Of a DNA stretch of 12,674 nucleotides, positions 6,630 through 12,238 are shown in pieces; the stretch's first letter is position 1; every line of letters begins with the position of its first letter. Both the position numbers and the translations under genes were made by a program. Below the pieces are notes generated by a model, which saw nothing but the letters and a program-made list of their open reading frames with translations, searched no databases and had not been told where the DNA came from. Source of the DNA: CAYXVU01 sp964468725 (GTDB taxonomy: Bacteria; Acidobacteriota; Blastocatellia; UBA7656); NCBI GenBank assembly GCA_964468725.1, contig CAYXVU010000173.1, positions 1 to 12,674 of the forward strand. The letters run 5' to 3'.

Positions 6630-8410
6630 TCGCTCTCTCGCCTCCGCAGTCGCCACTGCCACAGACGCGGTGGCATCCAGAAGGGATTGTAAAGCGAGGG
6701 CTTGACCTCTTCTTTCAGAACCGTCTTGCGCCAGACCTGCCACATCAGCAGCAACCATAACAACTCGCCAATACGTCGCCCGCGTGCCTGCCCGCTCAAG
6801 CGTCCGAGCGCGATGCGCAACGCCAGATCAGGTTGAAAGCGGTTTTCTGCCATCAGCACATTTGGCTGCAACCACGCGCCGACTTCGCGCCACAGAGCGC
6901 CGAGCGCCCATTCGGTGAGCGGCACGCCCATGCCGCGCTTTTCGCGCCAGACGATTTCCGCAGGCAACAGCGACTCGACGGCTCGCTTGAGCAGATACTT
7001 TTCGCAAGCCCCGTGTAACAGCAACTCCGGCGCAAGCGTGAATGTCCACTTGGCGAGCGGTTTATAGCAAAACGGCGTTCGCACCTTCAACCTGTGAGCG
7101 TGCGCCAGCCGCGAGGCGCGCGGTTGAATGTTGCTTGCGCCCTTCAAGAGCAGATTCGCGCGGCGCAACCGATGCAAGAGCGACGGCGTCTTCTCGCCCT
7201 GCAACGCTTCGGCCAACCACTCTGTTATATCAAGAGTGGCAATCTGTCTGCACACCTCTGGCCTAAACACCTGCGCTTCATAGCCGTGCAGGCGATGAAA
7301 GGTGCGTAAATAATGGCGCACGAAATCACTGTCGGCGGATGCGTGCTGTTGATAAACGCCCGCCGCAATCAGCGGTTTGTTTGTCCATCCGGCAAAGAGT
7401 TGATCGCCGCCTTCGCCGTTGAAGATGACAGCACACTCTTGACTCGCCGCTTCGCCAAGCAGGTAAAGCGGCACGGTGACGCCATCACCGTAAGGCACAT
7501 CAAGCGCGCGCGCCGTTGCGGCAATTGCTTGTTGAATGCGGCGCGGCGAAGCGGAGACTTTGGTAAGCGGAATGCGTAAGTGACCGGCGACCTGTTCGGC
7601 GAACGGGAGTTCTGAAAGCCCATACCCGCCGAAGTCGAGAGCATAAGCGCGTACCCGAACCCCGGCGCGCACTAAGCATGCTGCGACTAACGACGAATCA
7701 AGCCCGCCGGAAAGCAGCACTCCGACCGGCTCGCGCGCGGCGTCGCCAAGTTGGTCGGCGATGGCTTCATCGAGCAGCGCTTGCAATGCAGCGATGGCCA
7801 TAGGTTCCGAGCGAACCTGCTCCTCTGCTTCTTGCCATTCGTGTACAGAGGTGAGCGTCGGCATTGCAGGCGAAGGCTGATTATGCGCGTATAGCAATTG
7901 CCATCCGAGACGTTTGCCTGCGGGCACAGCCTGAAGATTTTCGACCGGCGTTAGCGGAGTCGGCATATACGAGAAGCAGAGGTAGCCATACAATGCAGCG
8001 AGCGATACTTCAGGAGGCGATAAGAGCGGCAACAGCAAGCGCGCTTCGGATGCGAACCAGATGGCATCGGCGACCCGCGCCCAATACAGGGGCAGACGGC
8101 CAAAAGGGTCGCGTGTTAGTCTCAACCCTTGCGGCTGAATTTCAATTTGTGCGTCCGCATCGTGCGCGAGACCGGAGGCCGAAAGCCGGAAATGCAGCGC
8201 GTCATCGGTTGCGGTGACGGAGCAAAGGTCAGGGACGAACGAGCCGACGATGACGCTGGCCGCAGCAAGCAAAGGGAAATCGGGTTGCGCTGGTTGAAGA
8301 GAGAGTCTTTGTGAAGGGCGACTGGCAAATTCGGCTTCGCCGATTTGCGAAAGCCGGGAGTCGAGCGATTCCCACTCCCCCCATCCCCAGTAGCCGATGA
8401 CTGCGGTCAT
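6626..8410 (-). CDS. Asparagine-synthetase-like amide synthetase with Thr in place of Cys2 (AsnS2)
   Basis: A 594-residue AsnB-family protein. The amidotransferase-like half is still recognisable (MTAVIGYWGWG aligns with the MCGIxGxxG start of class II amidotransferases, and RDPFGRLPLYW lies at 100-110), but residue 2 is Thr, so the glutaminase nucleophile is missing. The synthetase half is intact: SGGLDSS (234-240), NGEGGDQLFAGW (331-342, with Gln where Glu is usual), a KGASN..P...AH..R..TPF region (423-447) and REKRGMGVP (489-497) with the conserved Lys. It should adenylate a carboxylate and couple it to an amine not supplied by its own glutaminase domain, as beta-lactam synthetases and lasso cyclases do; the substrate cannot be read from sequence. 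It starts 3 nt after the membrane-protein gene and ends in a 4-nt ATGA overlap with the decarboxylase-like gene, which points to translational coupling. It is paralogous to the plus-strand gene at 1202-2944, most clearly around the KGA and EKxxLKxAV motifs. The C-terminus is very basic and Trp-rich. Confidence 0.93.
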   Translation of the reverse strand: MTAVIGYWGWGEWESLDSRLSQIGEAEFASRPSQRLSLQPAQPDFPLLAAASVIVGSFVPDLCSVTATDDALHFRLSASGLAHDADAQIEIQPQGLRLTRDPFGRLPLYWARVADAIWFASEARLLLPLLSPPEVSLAALYGYLCFSYMPTPLTPVENLQAVPAGKRLGWQLLYAHNQPSPAMPTLTSVHEWQEAEEQVRSEPMAIAALQALLDEAIADQLGDAAREPVGVLLSGGLDSSLVAACLVRAGVRVRAYALDFGGYGLSELPFAEQVAGHLRIPLTKVSASPRRIQQAIAATARALDVPYGDGVTVPLYLLGEAASQECAVIFNGEGGDQLFAGWTNKPLIAAGVYQQHASADSDFVRHYLRTFHRLHGYEAQVFRPEVCRQIATLDITEWLAEALQGEKTPSLLHRLRRANLLLKGASNIQPRASRLAHAHRLKVRTPFCYKPLAKWTFTLAPELLLHGACEKYLLKRAVESLLPAEIVWREKRGMGVPLTEWALGALWREVGAWLQPNVLMAENRFQPDLALRIALGRLSGQARGRRIGELLWLLLMWQVWRKTVLKEEVKPSLYNPFWMPPRLWQWRLRRRESE

Positions 8411-8413
8411 GGG

Positions 8414-9025
8414 TTATTCGACCTCAAATGTTGTCGAACTCAACACGCGGTCGCCGAGCTTCATTTCGACTTTCCATGTCCCCTTTGGAGCGTTGGCGCC
8501 GATTTGGCATTTGCAGGAAGTCGGCCATACGGCTTTATCCACCTCGCGCGTGGTGTAGCTATTTTGAGAGAAGAGGTTGCCGCTTGGGTCATACCAGTTG
8601 CAATTGAGCGTCAGCTTCTCGCCCAACGGCGCATCGTTGAGCGTGACGCGATAGACCGCTTCTTGTCCGTCACGGGCAACTTCAGTTGTTCGGGCGACGT
8701 TTGCCGCGCCCGCCGTGATGCGGTCAAAGGTTGCGCTGCGCGTCCAATACCAAATCGAACCGAGCGCGATGAGGATGAGAAAGAAGGCGACGGCGAAGAT
8801 CGTTAAGCGGCGTTTTTTCTTACGCTCTTCTTCGAGCGCTTCGCGGCGGCGCAACTGCTCCATCGCATCGTCGAGCAACTCGACCGGCAGGTTGAGTTCT
8901 TTGAGCACCAACGCCACTTGTTCGCGGTCGAGGGTTTCGCGCTCCGTCTCTTCGCGTTGCTGCGCGAGGCGCGTGACTTCGGCGACGACGTTACCGAGTT
9001 GTTCCTGTGTGAGTTGCTTTTCCAT
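8414..9025 (-). CDS. Single-pass membrane protein, helical cytoplasmic head and small C-terminal beta domain
   Basis: This 203-residue protein has a charged, helix-rich N-terminal part (1-72) with a heptad-like, Glu/Arg-rich stretch from about 55 to 72. One membrane helix (about 74-94) follows Lys/Arg residues, so the N-terminus should be cytoplasmic. The extracytoplasmic domain (about 100-203) ends in GTWKVEMKLGDRVLSSTTF, a pattern common in small Ig-like/DUF2914-like beta sandwiches; it holds Cys142, Cys171 and Cys173. I do not recognise a named family with confidence. An open frame continues to 9325, but the extra 100 residues are low-complexity and cross the divergent promoter region. The ATG at 9025 has AAGGAC 5 nt before it and is the likely start. 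It is the first gene of the minus-strand run, 3 nt ahead of AsnS2, and may be a membrane tether or sensor for that system. Confidence 0.85.
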   Translation of the reverse strand: MEKQLTQEQLGNVVAEVTRLAQQREETERETLDREQVALVLKELNLPVELLDDAMEQLRRREALEEERKKKRRLTIFAVAFFLILIALGSIWYWTRSATFDRITAGAANVARTTEVARDGQEAVYRVTLNDAPLGEKLTLNCNWYDPSGNLFSQNSYTTREVDKAVWPTSCKCQIGANAPKGTWKVEMKLGDRVLSSTTFEVE

Positions 9026-9140
9026 AGCTTGTCCTTGTCCCGAATCATACCAAAGCCCTGGGCAGCAAGAAATCGTAGAGCGTAGCGGCAGGTGAGTGGT
9101 AAGATGGGCGCGCGGCAGCGCACTCGCAGAGATGAATTGA
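9026..9140. promoter_or_regulatory. Divergent intergenic region with candidate promoters
   Basis: These 115 bp separate the minus-strand operon from the plus-strand K+ channel gene and must carry at least one promoter. On the minus strand TATGAT (9044-9049) matches the sigma-70 -10 box at 5 of 6 positions and would start transcription about 12 nt before the AAGGAC ribosome-binding site; no good -35 lies 16-18 bp upstream. On the plus strand TAAGAT (9100-9105) is a weaker -10 candidate for the channel gene. Both are guesses by eye. Confidence 0.35.
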
Positions 9141-10346
9141 ATGAACTCACCCGACATTGTTATTTTCGGCACAACCCATATTGCCATGCGACTGGCGGCG
9201 CACCTTGCGAAACGCTTTGCTGCCGTCCTGGTTATCGGGCCTGACGAGCAGCCGTCAGAGCCACCACAGGGCTGGCAGTATATGAAAACTGATTTGACGA
9301 TTCCCGAATTTGCGCGCGATGCCAAAGCCGTCTACGTCGTCACCGAAGAGGACAACCTCAATATCCGTTTGGCGCTCGCCATGCGAAGCCTCAGTCGAAC
9401 GGTTCCCATCATCATTTCGCTGATTCAGAGTCGGCTCGGCAAAAAGCTGCAACGCCATCTGGAAAATTTCTCTTTCGTCAGCCCGCCGGAACTGGCGGCG
9501 CAACAGTTCGTTGCCGCCATCGAAGCTCCGGCGCGCGACAGCGGGCAACAACCGGCAGCCATCATGGGCGTGACCGAACCGGAGATCGTTGCCCCGCGAC
9601 GGCTCGACCCGCTGTTGCTCTATGCCATCACGGCGACCAGTTCGATGGCGCTGACGGCGACCATCTATTTTCATTACTGGGAGAATCTTTCTTGGTTGGA
9701 TGCCGTCTACTTTGTCGTGACCTTGATGGCGACGGTCGGTTTTGGCGACATTAGCCTGCGCGAAGCGACCAGTCTGTCAAAGATCATTGGCATCATCTTG
9801 ATGATTGCCAGTGTGACCAATACGGCGGTCTTATTCGCCCTCATCACCGACAGTCTGTTGCGCCATCGGTTGGCGCTCTCGTTCGGGCGGCGCAAGATCA
9901 AATATGCGGATCACGTGTTGGTCATTGGCATCGGCGCAGTCGGCTTGCGCGTCGTTGTAGAGTTATTGCGGCGCGGCGAAACCGTCGTGGTGATTGATGA
10001 AAAAGCGACCGGCAGATTTATGCCAGCGATTTATTCGAAGCGCTTGCCAGTGATTATCGGCGACGCCTGTTTGGAGAAGACCTTGCGCGATGCCGGATTG
10101 GTGCGCGCCAAAGCGATGCTTTCGATGACCAGCGATGATCTGACGAATCTGGAAATCGGCTTGAATGCAAAATCGTTAGCCCCGGGGGTGCGCGTCATCT
10201 TGCGAGTTTACGATCAAGGGTTGGCGAAAGTGCTCGACGAACGGCTCGATATTCACTTCGCCTTGAGCATGTCTATGATCGCTGCCCGCGCGCTTGCGGA
10301 ACTAGCGGACGGGGTCAGGCAACAGACTGCTGCACCGCAGCCTTGA
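9141..10346 (+). CDS. Potassium channel with RCK domains on both sides of a two-TM pore
   Basis: This 401-residue protein has three parts. Residues 5-125 form a Rossmann-like RCK/TrkA-N domain (DIVIFGTTHIAMRLAAHL), whose nucleotide-binding glycine motif is degenerate. Residues 157-238 form a two-helix pore module: TM1 about 157-178, a pore helix, the K+ selectivity filter TVGFGD (198-203) and TM2 about 213-236. Residues 256-375 form a second RCK domain with a canonical GIGAVG (263-268) and the acidic end of strand 2 (VVVIDEK, D286), so this one should bind a dinucleotide or nucleotide. It should be a K+ channel of the inner membrane gated through its RCK domains. The ATG at 9141 is fixed by the in-frame TGA directly before it; the ribosome-binding site is weak (GAGAT). 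It is divergent from the synthetase operon and is followed after 77 bp by a small membrane-protein gene on the same strand. K+ channel identity is firm; the gating ligand is unknown. Confidence 0.93.
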   Translation: MNSPDIVIFGTTHIAMRLAAHLAKRFAAVLVIGPDEQPSEPPQGWQYMKTDLTIPEFARDAKAVYVVTEEDNLNIRLALAMRSLSRTVPIIISLIQSRLGKKLQRHLENFSFVSPPELAAQQFVAAIEAPARDSGQQPAAIMGVTEPEIVAPRRLDPLLLYAITATSSMALTATIYFHYWENLSWLDAVYFVVTLMATVGFGDISLREATSLSKIIGIILMIASVTNTAVLFALITDSLLRHRLALSFGRRKIKYADHVLVIGIGAVGLRVVVELLRRGETVVVIDEKATGRFMPAIYSKRLPVIIGDACLEKTLRDAGLVRAKAMLSMTSDDLTNLEIGLNAKSLAPGVRVILRVYDQGLAKVLDERLDIHFALSMSMIAARALAELADGVRQQTAAPQP

Positions 10347-10423
10347 GAAAGCGCGGGCAACTTGTCAAAGGCGGGAAGTCTTGATAGTGATTCTCTGTTC
10401 CAATTTCTGAAGGTGAAAATCGA

Positions 10424-10888
10424 ATGACGAGGAAATCTATGATCTGGGTCTTTTTTGCTCTGGGGGCGGCGCTGGCGTGGGGATTGTACGGCCCGACCCT
10501 ACATCGCGGACAGGTGGCGCTTGGTAATCCTTTGCGCGCCTTATTGTGCGTCGGCGTAGCCTATTTTTTGATCGGCGTACTGGTTCCGGTTATCAGTTTG
10601 GGCGCGCAAGGGGAACTCAAAGGGTTCAATTCAAGCGGCGTGTTGTGGGCAACGGTAGGCGGCGCGCTCGGCGCGATTGGCGCGATCTGTATCATCTGGG
10701 CGTTCAAGTCGGGCGGCATTCCGACCTATGTGATGCCCTTGGTATTTGGCGGCGCGCCGGTTGTGAATGTGCTCTTTTCAATGACCCTGCACCCGCCGGA
10801 GACGCGCCCCAATCCGCTCCTCTATCTGGGCTTTGCGCTGGTCGCCCTTGGCGCGGGGCTGGTGCTCTACTTCAAACCGCAATCATAA
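10424..10888 (+). CDS. Half-size EamA/DMT-type integral membrane protein
   Basis: This 154-residue protein is almost entirely hydrophobic, with about five membrane helices (roughly 5-25, 37-58, 72-92, 100-118 and 130-150). The N-terminal ALAWGLYGPTLHRG and the later VGGALGAIGAICIIWAF and GFALVALGAGLVLYF match the style of EamA (PF00892) modules of the drug/metabolite transporter superfamily. Full EamA carriers have two such modules in about 300 residues; this one has a single module, so it would have to work as a dimer or be a non-transport relative. The start is well supported by GAAGGTG 8 nt before the ATG. It lies 77 bp after the K+ channel gene; a weak TTGTCA at 10362 might belong to its own promoter, but no convincing -10 follows. 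Substrate unknown. Confidence 0.82.
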   Translation: MTRKSMIWVFFALGAALAWGLYGPTLHRGQVALGNPLRALLCVGVAYFLIGVLVPVISLGAQGELKGFNSSGVLWATVGGALGAIGAICIIWAFKSGGIPTYVMPLVFGGAPVVNVLFSMTLHPPETRPNPLLYLGFALVALGAGLVLYFKPQS

Positions 10889-10984
10889 AGCGCGCCGACA
10901 AGATGCTAGTGGAGCACGTCGGACAGATCGGTAAGCGCGATGTCGGTGGTGTTGGACATCGGCTAGCTGTGAGGAAGAGTGTGG

Positions 10985-11025
10985 AAAAGAGCTGCGGGAG
11001 GGGTGAGGGGAATGCCCCGCAGCTC
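10985..11025 (-). terminator. Intrinsic terminator for the Vap-like gene
   Basis: On the minus strand GAGCTGCGGG (11016-11025) and CCCGCAGCTC (10989-10998) form a perfect 10-bp GC-rich stem with a 17-nt C-rich loop, followed by TTTT (10988-10985). It lies about 95 nt after the stop codon of the Vap-like gene. The U-tract is short, so efficiency is uncertain. Confidence 0.6.
10995..11019 (+). repeat. G-rich direct repeat, copy 1
   Basis: The segment starts CGGGAGGGGTGAGGGGAAT and ends CCCCG. A close copy lies at 11795-11820 in the same orientation, differing by one substitution, a GG insertion and a few bases at the end. It forms much of the loop of the terminator-like hairpin. The two copies flank the Vap-like gene. 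Confidence 0.6.
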
Positions 11026-11030
11026 GGTTG

Positions 11031-11061
11031 CACCTGCCAACTAAGGGGGGGAAGGCAGGTG
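11031..11061. repeat. Hairpin with poly-G loop
   Basis: CACCTGCC (11031-11038) and GGCAGGTG (11054-11061) form a perfect 8-bp stem around a 15-nt loop with seven consecutive G (11045-11051). It lies just before, in minus-strand transcription, the terminator-like hairpin and shares its pattern of a GC stem with a G/C-run loop. Confidence 0.55.
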
Positions 11062-11120
11062 GAGGCTACATCTGATGGGCGACTGACAGGAACCTGCGCG
11101 AGCGGCGCGCGTCAATCAGT

Positions 11121-11561
11121 TTATGACCAACTGCCCTTGCCGCCGCCAATACCGAGAACTGTCGAAACCGCTCCGGCTTGAAAATGGCCGAGCAAGTGGT
11201 TGCTCTTGTCAAAGAAGAGAATGCTCAAGTAGACGGGCGTCCCTTGAAATTCGAACTTCACCGTATCGCGGTACAACCGGTTGATGTCATCCGTGTAGAC
11301 ATCCCCGAACAATGCCCCGCCACCGGGAGAAGAGACGCCCCCGGCATTTCCGTCAAAGGTCTTGCCGCCGTTTTTCACCGTCACTTGAAACTTCAGATAG
11401 AAGATCATGCTGGCGACGCTGCCGTTGGCCGGATAGGCGGTCGTTGTGGCTGTCAAGGCCGATACGGTGGCGTCAATCTGTTCGGGTTCTAACTTGCCGT
11501 GCGCGGCAACGGCAAAGTCGTGGGCAATGATCTCTTTGCTAATGGCTGGTTTCGCACTCAT
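11121..11561 (-). CDS. Vap-family protein (homologue of Rhodococcus virulence-associated proteins)
   Basis: A 146-residue protein whose last 80 residues match the conserved core of the Rhodococcus equi Vap family (VapA and relatives, PF05526): a KTFDGNAGG..SPGGGALFGD run (67-87), YTDDINRLYRDTVKFEF (89-105), YLSILFFDKS (111-120) and the closing GHFQAGAVSTVLGIGGGKGSW (125-145). From memory, VapA has very similar VFDGDAGG, TDDLQRLYRDTVSFQ, NFFDSSG and GHVQAGAV..VGGGSGSW segments. In R. equi these proteins are secreted and VapA alters phagosome maturation. Here there is no signal peptide: the N-terminus (MSAKPAISKE) is hydrophilic, so the protein is either cytoplasmic or exported by a non-Sec route, and its role is unknown. 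The start is very well supported by a TAAGGAGG ribosome-binding site. It is transcribed alone, ends about 95 nt before a terminator-like hairpin and lies in a repeat-rich region, which would fit acquisition by transfer, though this is not shown. Confidence 0.9.
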   Translation of the reverse strand: MSAKPAISKEIIAHDFAVAAHGKLEPEQIDATVSALTATTTAYPANGSVASMIFYLKFQVTVKNGGKTFDGNAGGVSSPGGGALFGDVYTDDINRLYRDTVKFEFQGTPVYLSILFFDKSNHLLGHFQAGAVSTVLGIGGGKGSWS

Positions 11562-11568
11562 GACAAAT

Positions 11569-11576
11569 CCTCCTTA
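11569..11576 (-). promoter_or_regulatory. Consensus ribosome-binding site of the Vap-like gene
   Basis: TAAGGAGG on the minus strand lies 7 nt before the ATG at 11561. This is the strongest Shine-Dalgarno in the window and suggests high translation of the Vap-like protein. Confidence 0.8.
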
Positions 11577-11614
11577 GGGTTTGCGATCAAACGAGCTGTT
11601 TATTTTGGTCTGTA

Positions 11615-11634
11615 TTGCCGCAGCCCTTCGGCAA
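11615..11634. repeat. Short inverted repeat upstream of the Vap-like gene
   Basis: TTGCCG and CGGCAA flank an 8-nt centre (CAGCCCTT), 54 nt before the Vap-like start codon. It could be an operator or a 5'-UTR hairpin; no promoter boxes could be placed with confidence around it. Confidence 0.35.
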
Positions 11635-11794
11635 CAAAACCCGGCACTCTGATAAGCGGAAAGCGGCGCGCAATTCCCTCATGGCTGCCAAAAATTTTTC
11701 GAGATGATCGCCATCAGCCAACCCCACCTGCGTTTGCGAGGGCTGAGACTACGCTAAGAGAGGCCGCGATTATCCTGCACAAGGGAGATGGAAT

Positions 11795-11820
11795 CGGGAG
11801 GGGCGAGGGGGGAATACCCG
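11795..11820 (+). repeat. G-rich direct repeat, copy 2
   Basis: CGGGAGGGGCGAGGGGGG followed by AATACCCG repeats the element at 10995-11019 in the same orientation, 800 bp away and about 234 bp upstream of the Vap-like start. Here the flanking stem is reduced to CGGG/CCCG. Confidence 0.6.
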
Positions 11821-11843
11821 GTTGCCAAGCAATCGGAGAGAGG

Positions 11844-11903
11844 TGAGAGGCGGTCTCTGACCGCCTCTCACGCTTGGTAGCGGCGGTCAGAGACCGCCTC
11901 TCA
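11844..11903. repeat. Compound inverted repeat (REP-like)
   Basis: Two perfect 22-bp inverted arms (11844-11865 and 11882-11903) are separated by 16 bp. The left arm also begins a smaller perfect palindrome: GTGAGAGGCGGT (11843-11854) pairs with ACCGCCTCTCAC (11860-11871) around a 5-nt loop. The unit ACCGCCTCTCA therefore occurs three times, once inverted. This nested layout resembles bacterial interspersed (REP/BIME-type) elements. No T-run follows on either strand, so it does not look like a simple terminator. Confidence 0.75.
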
Positions 11904-11935
11904 ACGATTTTGTCGGGCAATTCGGCATCAAGCAC

Positions 11936-11973
11936 AAAACGCCGCCCGATGAAGAGACAGACATCGGGCGGCG
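11936..11973 (-). terminator. GC-rich hairpin with short T tail, possible terminator of the right-edge gene
   Basis: CGCCGCCCGATG (11940-11951) and CATCGGGCGGCG (11962-11973) form a perfect 12-bp stem with a 10-nt loop. On the minus strand it is followed by TTTT (11939-11936). It lies about 265 nt after the stop of the gene at the right edge, a rather long 3' UTR, and it could also be another intergenic repeat. Confidence 0.45.
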
Positions 11974-12238
11974 ACAAGTATTGGCCATGAAACACAAGAC
12001 AGCACTGTGCGCTCAGGGCGCTGCGATCTGTAGATGCTAGGAGCAAAGAGGAGATTCATTAAGAGGGAAACGAAGGCTCTTCACCAGCGCAGCGATTGGC
12101 TCCCCGGTAACCAAGCATGATTCGCCGACTGTATTCGTTTCCCTTTCACGTATCCGCTGTCGGCAGCAGTTGCCAAAGTAAAGAGCCAGGCTTTGGTAAC
12201 CGCTGCCGGAACTCTCATCGCCGCAAGGCGGACAGAGG

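Larger units (their letters stand above)
10889..11120. other. Non-coding hairpin-rich spacer between convergent genes
   Basis: No convincing gene lies here. The stretch holds a 7-bp hairpin (CGATGTC at 10938-10944 with GACATCG at 10955-10961), the terminator-like hairpin at 10985-11025 and a further 8-bp hairpin at 11031-11061. The EamA-type gene reads in from the left and the Vap-like gene from the right, so transcription from both sides should end in it. Confidence 0.6.
11562..12238. other. Long intergenic region with repeats and hairpins, no convincing gene
   Basis: These 677 bp hold the ribosome-binding site and upstream region of the Vap-like gene, a short inverted repeat (11615-11634), the second copy of the G-rich repeat (11795-11820), a compound inverted repeat (11844-11903) and a 12-bp hairpin (11936-11973). 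Open frames of up to 110 codons cross it, but they run through the palindromes, have arbitrary composition and no ribosome-binding site. I see nothing else in 11974-12238. Confidence 0.6.

Noticed and set aside
6630..6758. Upstream extension of the decarboxylase-like gene inside AsnS2
   Set aside because: The extension is an out-of-frame reading of the synthetase gene; the ATGA overlap and GGAGG support the start at 6629.
1202..9025. Lasso-peptide cluster
   Set aside because: Cys-less AsnB homologues fit a cyclase, but there is no precursor peptide, RRE/PqqD-like protein or transglutaminase-like protease in the window.
9026..9325. 100-residue N-terminal extension of the membrane-protein gene
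   Set aside because: It overlaps the divergent K+ channel gene, has low-complexity composition and would skip the well-placed AAGGAC ribosome-binding site before the ATG at 9025.
11844..11903. CRISPR array
   Set aside because: The repeats are palindromic and inverted, with only three short unit copies and no regular spacers or cas genes.
11714..12046. 110-codon minus-strand open frame in the repeat region
   Set aside because: It reads through the palindromes and the 12-bp hairpin, with no ribosome-binding site and no family resemblance.
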